DNA of 64,000 nucleotides from Acidobacteriota bacterium (GTDB lineage Bacteria; Acidobacteriota; Terriglobia; Terriglobales; SCQP01), in NCBI GenBank assembly GCA_004299485.1, contig SCQP01000016.1, positions 62,001-126,000 on the forward strand, read 5' to 3'. The notes under the pieces are model-generated. The model did not search any database. It worked only from the letters and a program-made list of their open reading frames with translations, and had not been told where the DNA came from. Shown piece after piece: positions 18,281-26,265 of the stretch. The position numbers and the translations under genes are program-made. The first letter of the stretch is position 1. Each line of letters begins with the position of its first letter.

Positions 18281-19003
18281 TTAACCCTCCGGCGCCGCCG
18301 GCGCCACGGCTGTTTCCTCCCGCAGCACGTACCCTTGCCCCCGCAGCGTATGGATCAGCTTGCGCGCAAACGGATCGTCCAGCTTGCGCCGCAGCCCGGA
18401 AATATACACTTCAATCACGTTGCTGAATTTTTCCCAGTTGAAATCGTACAAATGTTCCAGCAGCTCGGCTTTCGAGACCACCGTCCCCGGCCGGTGCGCC
18501 AGATACTCCAGCACCCGGTACTCCATGGGCGTGAGGTTGATCGCCCGCTGCTGCCGGCGCACGCTCCGTTCCGCCGTATGCACTTCCAGATCCTCCAGCC
18601 GCAGCACCGGGTTGCGCTGCCCCTGCCCCCGCCGGATCAGCGCCTTCGCCCGCGCCAGAAACTCGCCCATGTCGAACGGCTTGGTCAGGTAATCGTCCGC
18701 CCCCGCGTTCAGCAGCGCCACCACCGATTCCTTCTCGTCGCGCGCCGTCAACACCAGCACCGGTGCCCGGCCGCCACCGGCACGGTAGCGCCGTACTAGA
18801 GTCTCCCCGTCCAGCCGCGGCAGCATCAGATCCACCACCATCAGATCGTAGACCGCCCCCTCGCCCGCCGCCGGCGCTGTCGCCAGATACAGCCCCTGTT
18901 CCCCGTCCCCCGCCGTGTCCACCGCATAACCCGCGTTTTCGCGCAGCGCCTGTGCCACGTTCGCCGCCAGCCGGCTTTCGTCTTCGACGATCAGGACCCG
19001 CAC
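18281..19003 (-). CDS. OmpR-family response regulator
   Basis: 240 aa from a GTG start at 19003. The receiver is complete, with acidic pair VEDE, acceptor Asp57 (VVDLMLPRLDGE), switch Thr and LTKPF. The winged helix is at about 135-228 (LTPMEYRVLEYLAHRPG, VIEVYISGLRRKLD, TLRGQGYVL). The C-terminal tail is Ala/Pro-rich. It pairs with the downstream kinase in a two-gene operon and starts 12 nt after the MCE-domain gene, so all may share one transcript. Confidence 0.9.
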   Translation of the reverse strand: MRVLIVEDESRLAANVAQALRENAGYAVDTAGDGEQGLYLATAPAAGEGAVYDLMVVDLMLPRLDGETLVRRYRAGGGRAPVLVLTARDEKESVVALLNAGADDYLTKPFDMGEFLARAKALIRRGQGQRNPVLRLEDLEVHTAERSVRRQQRAINLTPMEYRVLEYLAHRPGTVVSKAELLEHLYDFNWEKFSNVIEVYISGLRRKLDDPFARKLIHTLRGQGYVLREETAVAPAAPEG

Positions 19004-19015
19004 CGCAGCCCCTCT

Positions 19016-20095
19016 CTAGAAAATATCCAGGTGAATGGTCAGGTACTTCTTCGGGTTGGCGCGAATCGCCTGAATCAGTGCCCGGCTCTCGGCGCTCAGA
19101 TTGTTCAGGTTGTTGTACAGCGCCGGATCCTTCATCAGCTTGGCGATGGTCCCGTTGCCTGTCTGGATTTCCGCCAGCACCGCGTCCAGTCGCGCCAGCG
19201 CGTCTTTCAGTTTGGCGCTGGTCGGCGAGTTGGTCAGCAGCGCGCCAATGGCGCCGTGCCCTTCGTTGATCCCCTGCGTGGTCTGGTGCAGGCTCGACAT
19301 GAGCTGGTCGGCATGATTGTACAGGCTGGGATCGTGGATCAGTTTTGCCATGGTGCCGTTACCGTGCTCCAACTGCGCCACCAGCGTGTTCACATTGTCG
19401 AGCGCGGTTTTCAGCTTCTGATAGAGCGTGTCGTCGGTCAGCAGTTTGCCCGCCGTGCCTTTGCCGGCGTTCAGGTTCGCCGTCAGCACCTCCAGGTTCC
19501 GTGCCGTACTGTCGAATCGGTCGTAGAGCTGGTTGGAATACAGCAGTTTTCCAATCGATCCCTGCCCACCCTGAATCTGGTCGAGGATCTTGCCGATGCG
19601 CAGTTCCAGTTCGTTGGCGTTGGCAAGCACGCTGTGGCTGGTCACGAGCAGGCTGTTGATACCCGTCGACGCGATGCCCCGCAGCACCGTCCCGTTCACC
19701 GCCGGTGGGGATGCCAGCGTCCCCTTGCTGATATTCACCAGCGTCTGTCCCAGCGGCCCTGCCGTGCCCAGCACCACCGTCGAATCCTGCCGCAGCCAGC
19801 GGCTGTGGCCCTTGGCGACGCTCATGGTGATTTTGACCGGTACGCTCGGATCGGGAGGATGCTCGGCCAGGTGAATCTCGGTGACATTGCCGATGGCCAC
19901 CCCTTCCAGGTTCACTCCCGCTCCCGTCAGCATACCGCCGGCATCAGGCACGTATGCATAGAGCGTTATCTTGGGGGAGAAAAGCGACGACTGCCCGGTG
20001 ACCGCGAAGATCACAAACACCAGAATCACGGCCGCAATCGCCACCAATACACCCACGCGTAGCTGCGACCACTTTACGTCTGAGCGGCTGGGCAA
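19016..20095 (-). CDS. MCE/MlaD-domain lipid-transport protein with tandem C-terminal repeats
   Basis: 359 aa from a TTG start, supported by AGGAG 8 nt upstream; no better ATG exists in frame. One N-terminal membrane helix (about 13-33) is followed by an MCE domain at about 38-120 (PDAGGMLTGAGVNLEGVAIGNV). The C-terminal half repeats a unit of about 45 residues with the core GxGTxxKLxxDxxLY: GSIGKLL, GTAGKLL, GTMAKLI, GAIGALL, GTIAKLM. Its helices probably form the coiled needle that stacks in MCE hexamers. MlaD homologues move phospholipids between membranes. No MlaE or MlaF homologue is adjacent, so this is an orphan MCE gene. Confidence 0.85.
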   Translation of the reverse strand: MPSRSDVKWSQLRVGVLVAIAAVILVFVIFAVTGQSSLFSPKITLYAYVPDAGGMLTGAGVNLEGVAIGNVTEIHLAEHPPDPSVPVKITMSVAKGHSRWLRQDSTVVLGTAGPLGQTLVNISKGTLASPPAVNGTVLRGIASTGINSLLVTSHSVLANANELELRIGKILDQIQGGQGSIGKLLYSNQLYDRFDSTARNLEVLTANLNAGKGTAGKLLTDDTLYQKLKTALDNVNTLVAQLEHGNGTMAKLIHDPSLYNHADQLMSSLHQTTQGINEGHGAIGALLTNSPTSAKLKDALARLDAVLAEIQTGNGTIAKLMKDPALYNNLNNLSAESRALIQAIRANPKKYLTIHLDIF

Positions 20096-21033
20096 TGTCT
20101 GTTCTCCTCGCTTCGGATCAGCCTATCATACGCACCCGCCCGCAATCCTTGCGGCAGCAATGTGTGCGCCAGAAATATGTAGAGCACGAAGCATTCCAGC
20201 GCAAACGGCGGAAATCCAATGAATCCGGGAAATGGCATCGCAAAAACCCGGTAGCTATGGAAGATCGGAAAGATGTATTCCCACCGCGCCTGCGCCCAAT
20301 AGTTCCAGAATTCCCAGAAAAACCCGCACGCCCCCCCGGACAGCAGCAGCGCCACCGGCCAGCCCGGCCGTCCCGCTTCCAGCTCACCCAACAGTGAGGG
20401 CCAGCCGCGCCGCCAATGAATGGGGTCGAGCAGAAAGATGAATCCTGCCCACACCAGCGCAAACGAATATGGCGCTAGCGCTGCCGGCAACAGCAGCGGC
20501 ATAACCAGCAACACCACTCCGAGTGTGATCCAGCCGCCGGTCGCCCGCACGCGCCACGGGCGCGACCGCATCCGCTCCGTCCATACACACGCAAATAGTT
20601 CTGCGGTCTCAAAAATCCCCGGAAAAATCGTGGCAAACGCCCAGCCCGCCCCCAGTGCGAACACCCAGAAATCGTGCGGCACACCCACATACGCCCAGTT
20701 CCGCAGCCGCAGGTTATAGGCTTCAAAAATCAGCCACGCCGGAATCGACAGCAGCGTCATCGCCACAAACGTGCCGGGATGGTGCAGCAGCGAGTCCCCC
20801 CGCTGCCGGTATACCGCCGCATCGATCAGCGGAATATAGGCCGTCCAGATCAGCGCCGTGAAAAACGTGATCACCCCGGGCACGCGCAGCGCCAGCAGAA
20901 TCTCCAGCAGCACCAGTGCCCCCAGCGCCCACCAGCCATAGGCCGGAAACGGCCGCGGTGCGGGCCGCGAGCCCAGCCACACCAGCCAGGCCGCAAAGAT
21001 AGCCGCCGCTACACACCCGACCACAACCAGCAT
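20074..21033 (-). CDS. Polytopic membrane protein, function unknown
   Basis: 319 aa with about nine hydrophobic helices and a high Trp/Phe content (GWWALGALVLLEILLALR, GFFWEFWNYWAQARWEYIF). I do not recognise a characterised family. A conserved-looking aromatic and acidic cluster EFWNYWAQARWEY lies in the last third. The 3' end overlaps the MCE gene start by 22 nt, so the two are coupled. A role linked to lipid trafficking is possible but rests on context alone. Confidence 0.65.
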   Translation of the reverse strand: MLVVVGCVAAAIFAAWLVWLGSRPAPRPFPAYGWWALGALVLLEILLALRVPGVITFFTALIWTAYIPLIDAAVYRQRGDSLLHHPGTFVAMTLLSIPAWLIFEAYNLRLRNWAYVGVPHDFWVFALGAGWAFATIFPGIFETAELFACVWTERMRSRPWRVRATGGWITLGVVLLVMPLLLPAALAPYSFALVWAGFIFLLDPIHWRRGWPSLLGELEAGRPGWPVALLLSGGACGFFWEFWNYWAQARWEYIFPIFHSYRVFAMPFPGFIGFPPFALECFVLYIFLAHTLLPQGLRAGAYDRLIRSEENRHCPAAQT

Positions 21034-21076
21034 CTGCCTATGGTAGCTGGCGCAGCCGGGTGGGGCCCGGCACTAG

Positions 21077-21895
21077 TCAATTCCCTGGCTTCGTGGCACG
21101 GATGAACGCGCTCACAAACTTGCCCTCCACTTCCCGTACCACCGCTTCGCGGTCGAACCCATCGCCGCTCAGGAATTCCTCCGCATCCTGCGCCGAGTAC
21201 ACCCGCGTCACTTCCATCGTAGGTGCGGCAAACCCCGCGCGCTGCAGTTTGGCGATGTAATCCTCGTCCCGGAGCGCACCCGCGATGCAACCCGTCCACA
21301 ACTCCATGCTCTTGCGGATCGCCGCCGGCACTTCGCCCCGCACCACCACATCGGAAATAGCAAACCGTCCGCCTGGCTTCAGCACCCGGAACGCTTCCTG
21401 CAGCACGCGGTCTTTATCGCCTGACAGGTTCACCACGCAGTTGGAAATAATCACGTCCACGCTGTTGTCCGGCAGCGGAATATTCTCGATTTCACCCCGC
21501 AGAAACTCGACGTTTTCCAGTCCGCTCTGGCGTTTATTCTCTTCCGCCAGCGCCAGCATTGCGTCCGTCATGTCCAGCCCGTACGCCTTCCCTGCCGGTC
21601 CCACCCGCCGGGCCGAGAGCAATACGTCGATGCCGCCTCCCGATCCCAGATCCAGCACCGTTTCTCCAGCCTTCAGCTCGGCTAGCGCCGTCGGATTGCC
21701 GCAGCCCAAGGACGCCCGCATCGCTCCCTCCGGCACTTCGCCCGATTCACTGGCCCCGTACAGGTCGACAGTGATCGGGTCGCCCCCGCCGCAGCACCCC
21801 GACGGTCCGCAGCAACTGCTGCCTGCGCCCTTCGCCGCGCGCTGCGCAGCTTCGCCATATTTCGCCTTCACAGCCTCTTTCAGTTCGGTATTCAT
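21077..21895 (-). CDS. arsM: Arsenite S-adenosylmethyltransferase
   Basis: 272 aa from the ATG at 21895 (GGAG upstream). A Cys-rich N-terminal segment SSCCGPSGCCGG precedes a class I SAM-methyltransferase fold with motif I VLDLGSGGGIDVLL. The three cysteines used for As(III) binding in ArsM enzymes appear to be present: LGCGNPTALAEL, IISNCVVNLS and WTGCIAGAL. The enzyme methylates trivalent arsenic to volatile or excretable methylarsenicals. It lies 14 nt after arsR on the same strand, so ArsR probably controls it directly. Confidence 0.92.
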   Translation of the reverse strand: MNTELKEAVKAKYGEAAQRAAKGAGSSCCGPSGCCGGGDPITVDLYGASESGEVPEGAMRASLGCGNPTALAELKAGETVLDLGSGGGIDVLLSARRVGPAGKAYGLDMTDAMLALAEENKRQSGLENVEFLRGEIENIPLPDNSVDVIISNCVVNLSGDKDRVLQEAFRVLKPGGRFAISDVVVRGEVPAAIRKSMELWTGCIAGALRDEDYIAKLQRAGFAAPTMEVTRVYSAQDAEEFLSGDGFDREAVVREVEGKFVSAFIRATKPGN

Positions 21896-21909
21896 GCGTG
21901 TCTCCTTGT

Positions 21910-22251
21910 TTACTTGCAGCAGACAACGGCTTGCGGCTCTACCGCCTTGTTTCTGGTGCAGCATTCGGCGTACAGGAACTGCAGCAGCTCCTGCAGCGCC
22001 TCCGAATTCGCCGAGTACCAAAGGTAAGTGCCCTCGCGCCGGACGCGCACCAGGTCTTCGTGCTTCAGCTTCTCAAGATGGTGCGATAACGTCGAGCTCG
22101 GTATTCCCAGCTCCGCCGCCACATCCCCCACCACCATGCCGGCCGGATGCGCGCTCAGCAGCAGCCGCAGAATCCGCAGCCGTGCTTCCGCCCCCAGCGC
22201 CGTAAACTGGTCAGCAATGCGCGTGACGTCCACATCTCTGTACTTCTGCAT
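21910..22251 (-). CDS. arsR: ArsR/SmtB-family metalloregulator
   Basis: 113 aa. A compact winged helix has the recognition region GIPSSTLSHHLEKLKHEDLVRVRREG. Cysteines cluster at the C-terminus (AECCTRN and VVCCK), a plausible As(III)/Sb(III) site. This differs from the alpha-3 CxC site of plasmid ArsR and resembles C-terminal-thiol ArsR types. It is co-transcribed with arsM. TATATT lies 7 nt before its ATG, so the mRNA is probably leaderless. It is divergent from ogt across only 33 nt. Confidence 0.88.
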   Translation of the reverse strand: MQKYRDVDVTRIADQFTALGAEARLRILRLLLSAHPAGMVVGDVAAELGIPSSTLSHHLEKLKHEDLVRVRREGTYLWYSANSEALQELLQFLYAECCTRNKAVEPQAVVCCK

Positions 22252-22284
22252 TTACAGAAATATACCACGCGCTACACTGAGCGC
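22252..22284. promoter_or_regulatory. Divergent arsR/ogt promoter region, both apparently leaderless
   Basis: The 33-nt gap holds a -10-like hexamer for each direction. For ogt it is TACACT at 22272-22277, 7 nt before ATG, with TTTACA at 22251-22256 as a weak -35 at 15 nt. For arsR it is TATATT (minus strand of 22259-22264), also 7 nt before ATG. ArsR bound here would be expected to affect both genes. Confidence 0.5.
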
Positions 22285-22755
22285 ATGGAAAAACTTTTCC
22301 GCACGGTCATGGATTCCCCCGTCGGTCCGCTGACCCTCGTGGTTTCCGGGCAGGGCCTGCGCGAAATCCATTTCGGCGACGTGTCCACTCCCGGCGCTAC
22401 CGACAATCCCCGCCAGACCGCCGCCGTAGCCCGCCAGTTGCGCGAGTATTTTGCCGGCCGCCGCCAACAGTTCGACCTCAAACTGGACTGGCATGGCACC
22501 GACTTCCAGCGCTCTGTCTGGCGCGCCCTTGTGCGCATCCCGTATGGCAAGACCGTCAGCTACGCCGATGTAGCCCGCAAGGTCGGCAAGCCCAAAGCCT
22601 TTCGCGCCGTCGGCGGAGCCAATCGCGCGAACCCCATTCCCATCGTTGTTCCCTGCCATCGCGTCCTGGGCAGCGACGGCAGCCTGACTGGATATTCCGG
22701 TCCCACTCGCCTCGATATCAAGGCTCAATTGCTGGCTCTCGAAGCCGCCCAATAA
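22285..22755 (+). CDS. ogt: Methylated-DNA--protein-cysteine methyltransferase
   Basis: 156 aa from the ATG at 22285. The active-site motif PCHRV (within IVVPCHRVLG) and the helix-turn-helix segment (VRIPYGKTVSYADVARKVG, RAVGGANRANP) are intact. The protein transfers O6-alkyl groups from guanine to its Cys in a suicide reaction. The length matches Ogt-type proteins with a short N-terminal domain. It is divergent from arsR-arsM; pairing alkylation repair with an arsenic methylation unit may be chance or shared control. Confidence 0.93.
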   Translation: MEKLFRTVMDSPVGPLTLVVSGQGLREIHFGDVSTPGATDNPRQTAAVARQLREYFAGRRQQFDLKLDWHGTDFQRSVWRALVRIPYGKTVSYADVARKVGKPKAFRAVGGANRANPIPIVVPCHRVLGSDGSLTGYSGPTRLDIKAQLLALEAAQ

Positions 22756-22773
22756 AAATTTCTAAATGTTGAG

Positions 22774-22831
22774 CCAACAACCGGTTGGCATGCTACACTA
22801 CTGGTGTATTCATTTGACTGACTGGTCAGTA
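22774..22831 (+). promoter_or_regulatory. Operator/promoter of the tetR efflux operon
   Basis: Two inverted repeats are visible. One is CCAAC-n5-GTTGG at 22774-22788, containing the palindrome AACCGGTT. The other is ACTGACTGGTCAGT, about 22818-22831, of the TGACTGACTGGTCAGT kind found upstream of many TetR-controlled efflux operons. TACACT at 22794-22799 lies between them as a -10 candidate. The second palindrome abuts the tetR ATG at 22834, so autorepression is likely. Confidence 0.65.
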
Positions 22832-22833
22832 TA

Positions 22834-23463
22834 ATGACTGTTGCAGGCAAAACCCGCCGTCAGGCCCTCACCGAATTCCGCGAAGCTGAGATTTTAGCGG
22901 CCGCGCGCAAGGTCTTCGGCGAACGCGGCTTTGGAGCTGCGACCGTTGATGCAATAGCCTCGGAAGCGGGTGTGGCCAAAGGCACCCTCTACCTCTACTA
23001 CGACAGCAAAGAGGAGATCTTCTGGGCTGCCCTTTTGTCGCGGCTGCGTGACGCTCTCGAGCTCACAAAGCAGGCGGTCGCAAGCGCGCAGGGGGCCGAG
23101 GCGAAAATCCGCGCGGTGCTGCAAGTGCGATATGACCTGTTCCGCAGCGATGCGGCTTTCGTCCGCATGTACGTAACTGAATTCGGGCATTTCTGCCGCA
23201 ACAAAGGTGGCCCCACGCACGATCTCTACACGGAAGGCGCGGAACTGCTCGCAGGTGTGTTGCGCGACGGCATGGAAGCTGGCGAATTGCGTCGCCTGCC
23301 GCCAATGGAAACCGCCCTGGCCCTCATGGAGATGGTCAAAGGCGTTTTTTTGATGCGCTTCTCCGGCGTGCCGGGTCTCACCGATGACACCGCCTTCGAT
23401 GGCGCCCAATTTGTTTTTGAACTGTTCTGGGCAGGCGTGCGCAAGGAAAACAAACATGAGTAA
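22834..23463 (+). CDS. TetR-family transcriptional repressor
   Basis: 209 aa. The N-terminal helix-turn-helix is at about 15-62 (ILAAARKVFGERGFGAATVDAIASEAGVAKGTLYLYYDSKEEIF). The C-terminal ligand and dimer domain fits AcrR-like regulators of efflux. A palindromic operator overlaps its promoter just upstream. Its stop overlaps the tolC-like gene start by 8 nt, so it is the first gene of a tetR-OMF-MFP-MFS operon and should autorepress the pump. Confidence 0.9.
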   Translation: MTVAGKTRRQALTEFREAEILAAARKVFGERGFGAATVDAIASEAGVAKGTLYLYYDSKEEIFWAALLSRLRDALELTKQAVASAQGAEAKIRAVLQVRYDLFRSDAAFVRMYVTEFGHFCRNKGGPTHDLYTEGAELLAGVLRDGMEAGELRRLPPMETALALMEMVKGVFLMRFSGVPGLTDDTAFDGAQFVFELFWAGVRKENKHE

Positions 23464-24886
23464 GGCCGTTGGCGTTTTCGCAACCGTGGCTCTGGCCACC
23501 ACATTCCTGGCCGCCCAGGGCCTGCCTCCGGCGCATCCCAATCAGGTGCCGCCACTGCAACTGCCCTTGCCCGCTCTCACCCAGACCGATGCCGCCGGCG
23601 GCGTTCCCGCCGGCACGCTCAGCTCCACCCCGCTGCGATTGAGTCTGGCCGATGCGATCACGCGCGGCCTGCGCCAAAATCTCGCGCCCTTGCTGGCCAG
23701 TAACATGAGTGAGCAGGCGCGGGCGCAGCGCATTGCGCAAATGGCGGCCCTACTGCCCCGCGTCGACGCCAGCGCCAGTGAAGTCCGGCAAAAAATCAAT
23801 CTCGCCGCCTTTGGTTTCAGTTTCCCCGGCGCCCCGCAAATCATCGGTCCCTTCAATGTCTTCCAGGCAAGCGCCGCGGCCCACGTGCCCCTTCTCGACC
23901 TCAGCGCCCTCGACAGCACCCGCGCCGCCTCCAGCCTCGAAAAAGCCGCTCACGATGACTATCAATCCGTGCGCAATCTTGTCGTCCTCGCCGTCGCCAA
24001 TCAGTACCTGCTGAGCGTGGCCGATCAGAGCCGCGTGCAGGCCGCGCAGGCCGAGCTCGCCACCGCCCAAAGCGCCCTACAGCAGGCTCAAGACATGCTT
24101 GCGGCCGGAGTCGTGGACAAGCTCTCCGTCGTGCGCGCTCAGGTACAGCGTGATCAGCAGCAGCAGCAATTGACCGCGCAGCAGAATGCCCTCGCCAAGC
24201 AGCGGCTCTCCCTGGCGCGGGCCATTGGCCTGCCGCTGGCGCAGAAATTCGTGCTCACCAGCACCACTCCGTTTGCCACGCTGCCCGCGCCTGCGCCCGC
24301 CGCCGCGGTTGCCGAGGCGCTTGCCACCCGGCCCGACTATCGCGCCTCCCAGCAGGTCGTGCGCTCGGCCCAACTGCTGGTTGCTTCGGCTAAAGCCGGA
24401 CGGCTGCCCACTGTCTCCCTCGACGGTAGCTACGGCACCATCGGTCACGAGCTCGATTCCAACCACCCCATCTTTGCCGTCGGCGCCTCCATCAACCTGC
24501 CCGTTTTTGCCGGCGGCCAAATCGCCGCTGAGCGCATCCGCGCGCAAGCGCAGTTGCGCGACGCTGAGGCGCGCACAGCAGATTTGCAGGCCGCCATCGG
24601 CGTCCAGGTGCGCTCTGCCCTGCTCGATCTCGAAAGCCAGCACCAGCAGGTCGCTGTGGCCCAGCATGCGCAGCAGTTGGCCCACCAGGAGCTGACCTTG
24701 GCGCAGGACCGCTTCCGCGCGGGCGTCGCCGACAACCTCGAAGTCATCCAGGCCCAGCAAACCGTCGCCGTGGGTGACGAAAACTATATCGCCGCCCTCT
24801 ATGGCTATAACCTCGCCAAGGCCTCGCTCGCCCAGGCCCTGGGCGTGGCAGCCACCCAATTTCAGAACTACCTGCCCACCCACTGA
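23456..24886 (+). CDS. TolC-like outer-membrane efflux protein
   Basis: 476 aa from the ATG at 23456, which lies inside the 3' end of tetR. A signal sequence (about 1-21, ending LAAQG) is followed by two repeats of the outer-membrane efflux fold: LRLSLADAITRGLRQNLAPLL, Ala/Gln-rich coiled coils, then VAEALATRPDYRASQQVV and VRSALLDLESQHQQVAVA. It forms the trimeric outer-membrane duct of the EmrAB-type pump encoded next. Confidence 0.9.
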   Translation: MSKAVGVFATVALATTFLAAQGLPPAHPNQVPPLQLPLPALTQTDAAGGVPAGTLSSTPLRLSLADAITRGLRQNLAPLLASNMSEQARAQRIAQMAALLPRVDASASEVRQKINLAAFGFSFPGAPQIIGPFNVFQASAAAHVPLLDLSALDSTRAASSLEKAAHDDYQSVRNLVVLAVANQYLLSVADQSRVQAAQAELATAQSALQQAQDMLAAGVVDKLSVVRAQVQRDQQQQQLTAQQNALAKQRLSLARAIGLPLAQKFVLTSTTPFATLPAPAPAAAVAEALATRPDYRASQQVVRSAQLLVASAKAGRLPTVSLDGSYGTIGHELDSNHPIFAVGASINLPVFAGGQIAAERIRAQAQLRDAEARTADLQAAIGVQVRSALLDLESQHQQVAVAQHAQQLAHQELTLAQDRFRAGVADNLEVIQAQQTVAVGDENYIAALYGYNLAKASLAQALGVAATQFQNYLPTH

Positions 24887-24894
24887 GGCAGTTC

Positions 24895-26205
24895 ATGCTC
24901 GAAGGAAATCGTCAGGAAGAAGGAAAGCCGATGCCCAGCAGTCCCGCCGTCACTAACCCCCCGCCCCTCACGGCCGAAGCCACGGAAGCTCCCGCGCCGG
25001 CCAGGCGCCCGCAAACCAAACACATCCTCGGCATTGTGGTCGTCATCATTGTCGCCGGCGTCATCTGGGCGTATTTTTACTATCGCAACCGCGTCTCCAC
25101 CGACGACGCCCAGATCACCGCCCACATCGAGCCCGTCGCTCCCCGCGTCGCCGGCACCGTGATCTCCGTCAACGTGAACGACAACGAGAGGGTTCACGCC
25201 GGTCAGGTCCTGTTCCAGTTGGACGACCGCGTCTACAAGGCGGAGCTCCAGCAGGCCGACGCCAACCTCCAGGCCGCCGAAGCTGGCGCCTCCAGCGCCC
25301 GCACCAACATCCCCATCACCACCGCCAGCAGCAGCGGCACCCTCAGCGCCGCCCAGGCCGCGACCGAGCAGGCACAGGCCAACGAAAAGCTCACGGCAGC
25401 GCAGGTGGCTGCCGCCGATGCCCAGGTCAAGGCCGCGCAGGCCACGTTACAGCAGGCCCAGGCGCAGGCCGGCAACGCCGTCTCCACCGAGCGCCGCTAC
25501 GCCCAACTCGTGGGCAAGCAGGAAATCAGCGCCCTGCAATACCAGCAGGCGCAAACCGCCGCCACCGCCGAGCAGGCTGGTGTCGCCGCCGCCCAGGCCC
25601 AGGTCACCGCCGCGCAACAGCAGGTCGCCAGCGCCGTCGCCAAAGAAAACGTCGCCCGTGCCGCCGTGGCCGAAGCCGCCGCCAACGAGCGCAAAGCCGC
25701 CACCGCTCCCCAGCAGCAGGCCGTCAGTCGCGCCCAATCCAAGACCGCCCAGGCTAAAGTCGCCCAGGCCGAAGCCGCCGTGGCGCTGGCGCAGCTCAAC
25801 GTCGACTACACCGTCGTGCGCTCCCCCAGTGAGGGCCAGGTCGGCAACAAAACCGTGCAGCTCGGCCAGCGCCTTGCGCCCGGCCAAACCGTCCTGGTCA
25901 TCGTCCCCGTCAGAAACGTCTGGGTCGTCGCCAACTACAAGGAGACCCAGCTCAAAGACATGCACCCCGGCCAGAAAGCCGATGTCAGCATCGATGCCTA
26001 CGGCGAAATCTTGCACGGCACCGTCAATTCCATCGGCCCCGGAACCGGCTCCGTCTTCAGCCTCCTGCCACCGGAAAACGCCACCGGCAACTACGTCAAG
26101 GTCGTCCAGCGCGTTCCCGTCAAGATCGTCTTCGACCCGCGTCAGGACCTGAGCCGCCTCCGCCCCGGCTTGTCGGTCGAAGCCACCGTCTTCACCAACA
26201 AATAG
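24895..26205 (+). CDS. emrA: EmrA/HlyD-type periplasmic adaptor
   Basis: 436 aa. One membrane helix (about 45-65) is followed by the biotinyl-lipoyl half motif DDAQITAHIEPVAPRVAGTV, a very long Ala/Gln coiled coil at about 110-290, and the second lipoyl half (VRSPSEGQVGNKTVQLGQ). It bridges the MFS pump and the TolC-like duct. The start is ambiguous: the ATG at 24895 (GAGG 6 nt upstream) and the ATG at 24931 (AAGGA 6 nt upstream) both have ribosome sites. The Ala/Gln coiled coil is built from highly repetitive GCC/CAG codons. Confidence 0.9.
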   Translation: MLEGNRQEEGKPMPSSPAVTNPPPLTAEATEAPAPARRPQTKHILGIVVVIIVAGVIWAYFYYRNRVSTDDAQITAHIEPVAPRVAGTVISVNVNDNERVHAGQVLFQLDDRVYKAELQQADANLQAAEAGASSARTNIPITTASSSGTLSAAQAATEQAQANEKLTAAQVAAADAQVKAAQATLQQAQAQAGNAVSTERRYAQLVGKQEISALQYQQAQTAATAEQAGVAAAQAQVTAAQQQVASAVAKENVARAAVAEAAANERKAATAPQQQAVSRAQSKTAQAKVAQAEAAVALAQLNVDYTVVRSPSEGQVGNKTVQLGQRLAPGQTVLVIVPVRNVWVVANYKETQLKDMHPGQKADVSIDAYGEILHGTVNSIGPGTGSVFSLLPPENATGNYVKVVQRVPVKIVFDPRQDLSRLRPGLSVEATVFTNK

Positions 26206-26218
26206 CTCCCGTAGTTCC

Positions 26219-26262
26219 TACCAGCTACGAGCTACTAGCTACCAGCTTCATCAGCTACCAGC
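26219..26262. repeat. Heptanucleotide tandem repeat, TACNAGC
   Basis: Four adjacent 7-nt units (TACCAGC, TACGAGC, TACTAGC, TACCAGC) are followed by a 9-nt irregular unit and a fifth TACCAGC. The array fills nearly the whole emrA-emrB gap and ends 3 nt before the emrB ATG, leaving no visible Shine-Dalgarno. Confidence 0.7.
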
Positions 26263-26265
26263 TTC

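Noticed and set aside
22830-22835. TATAAT as the -10 of tetR
   Set aside because: It overlaps the ATG itself and the TTGACT upstream is only 10 nt away, so it cannot drive a transcript containing the start codon. It belongs to the operator palindrome region.
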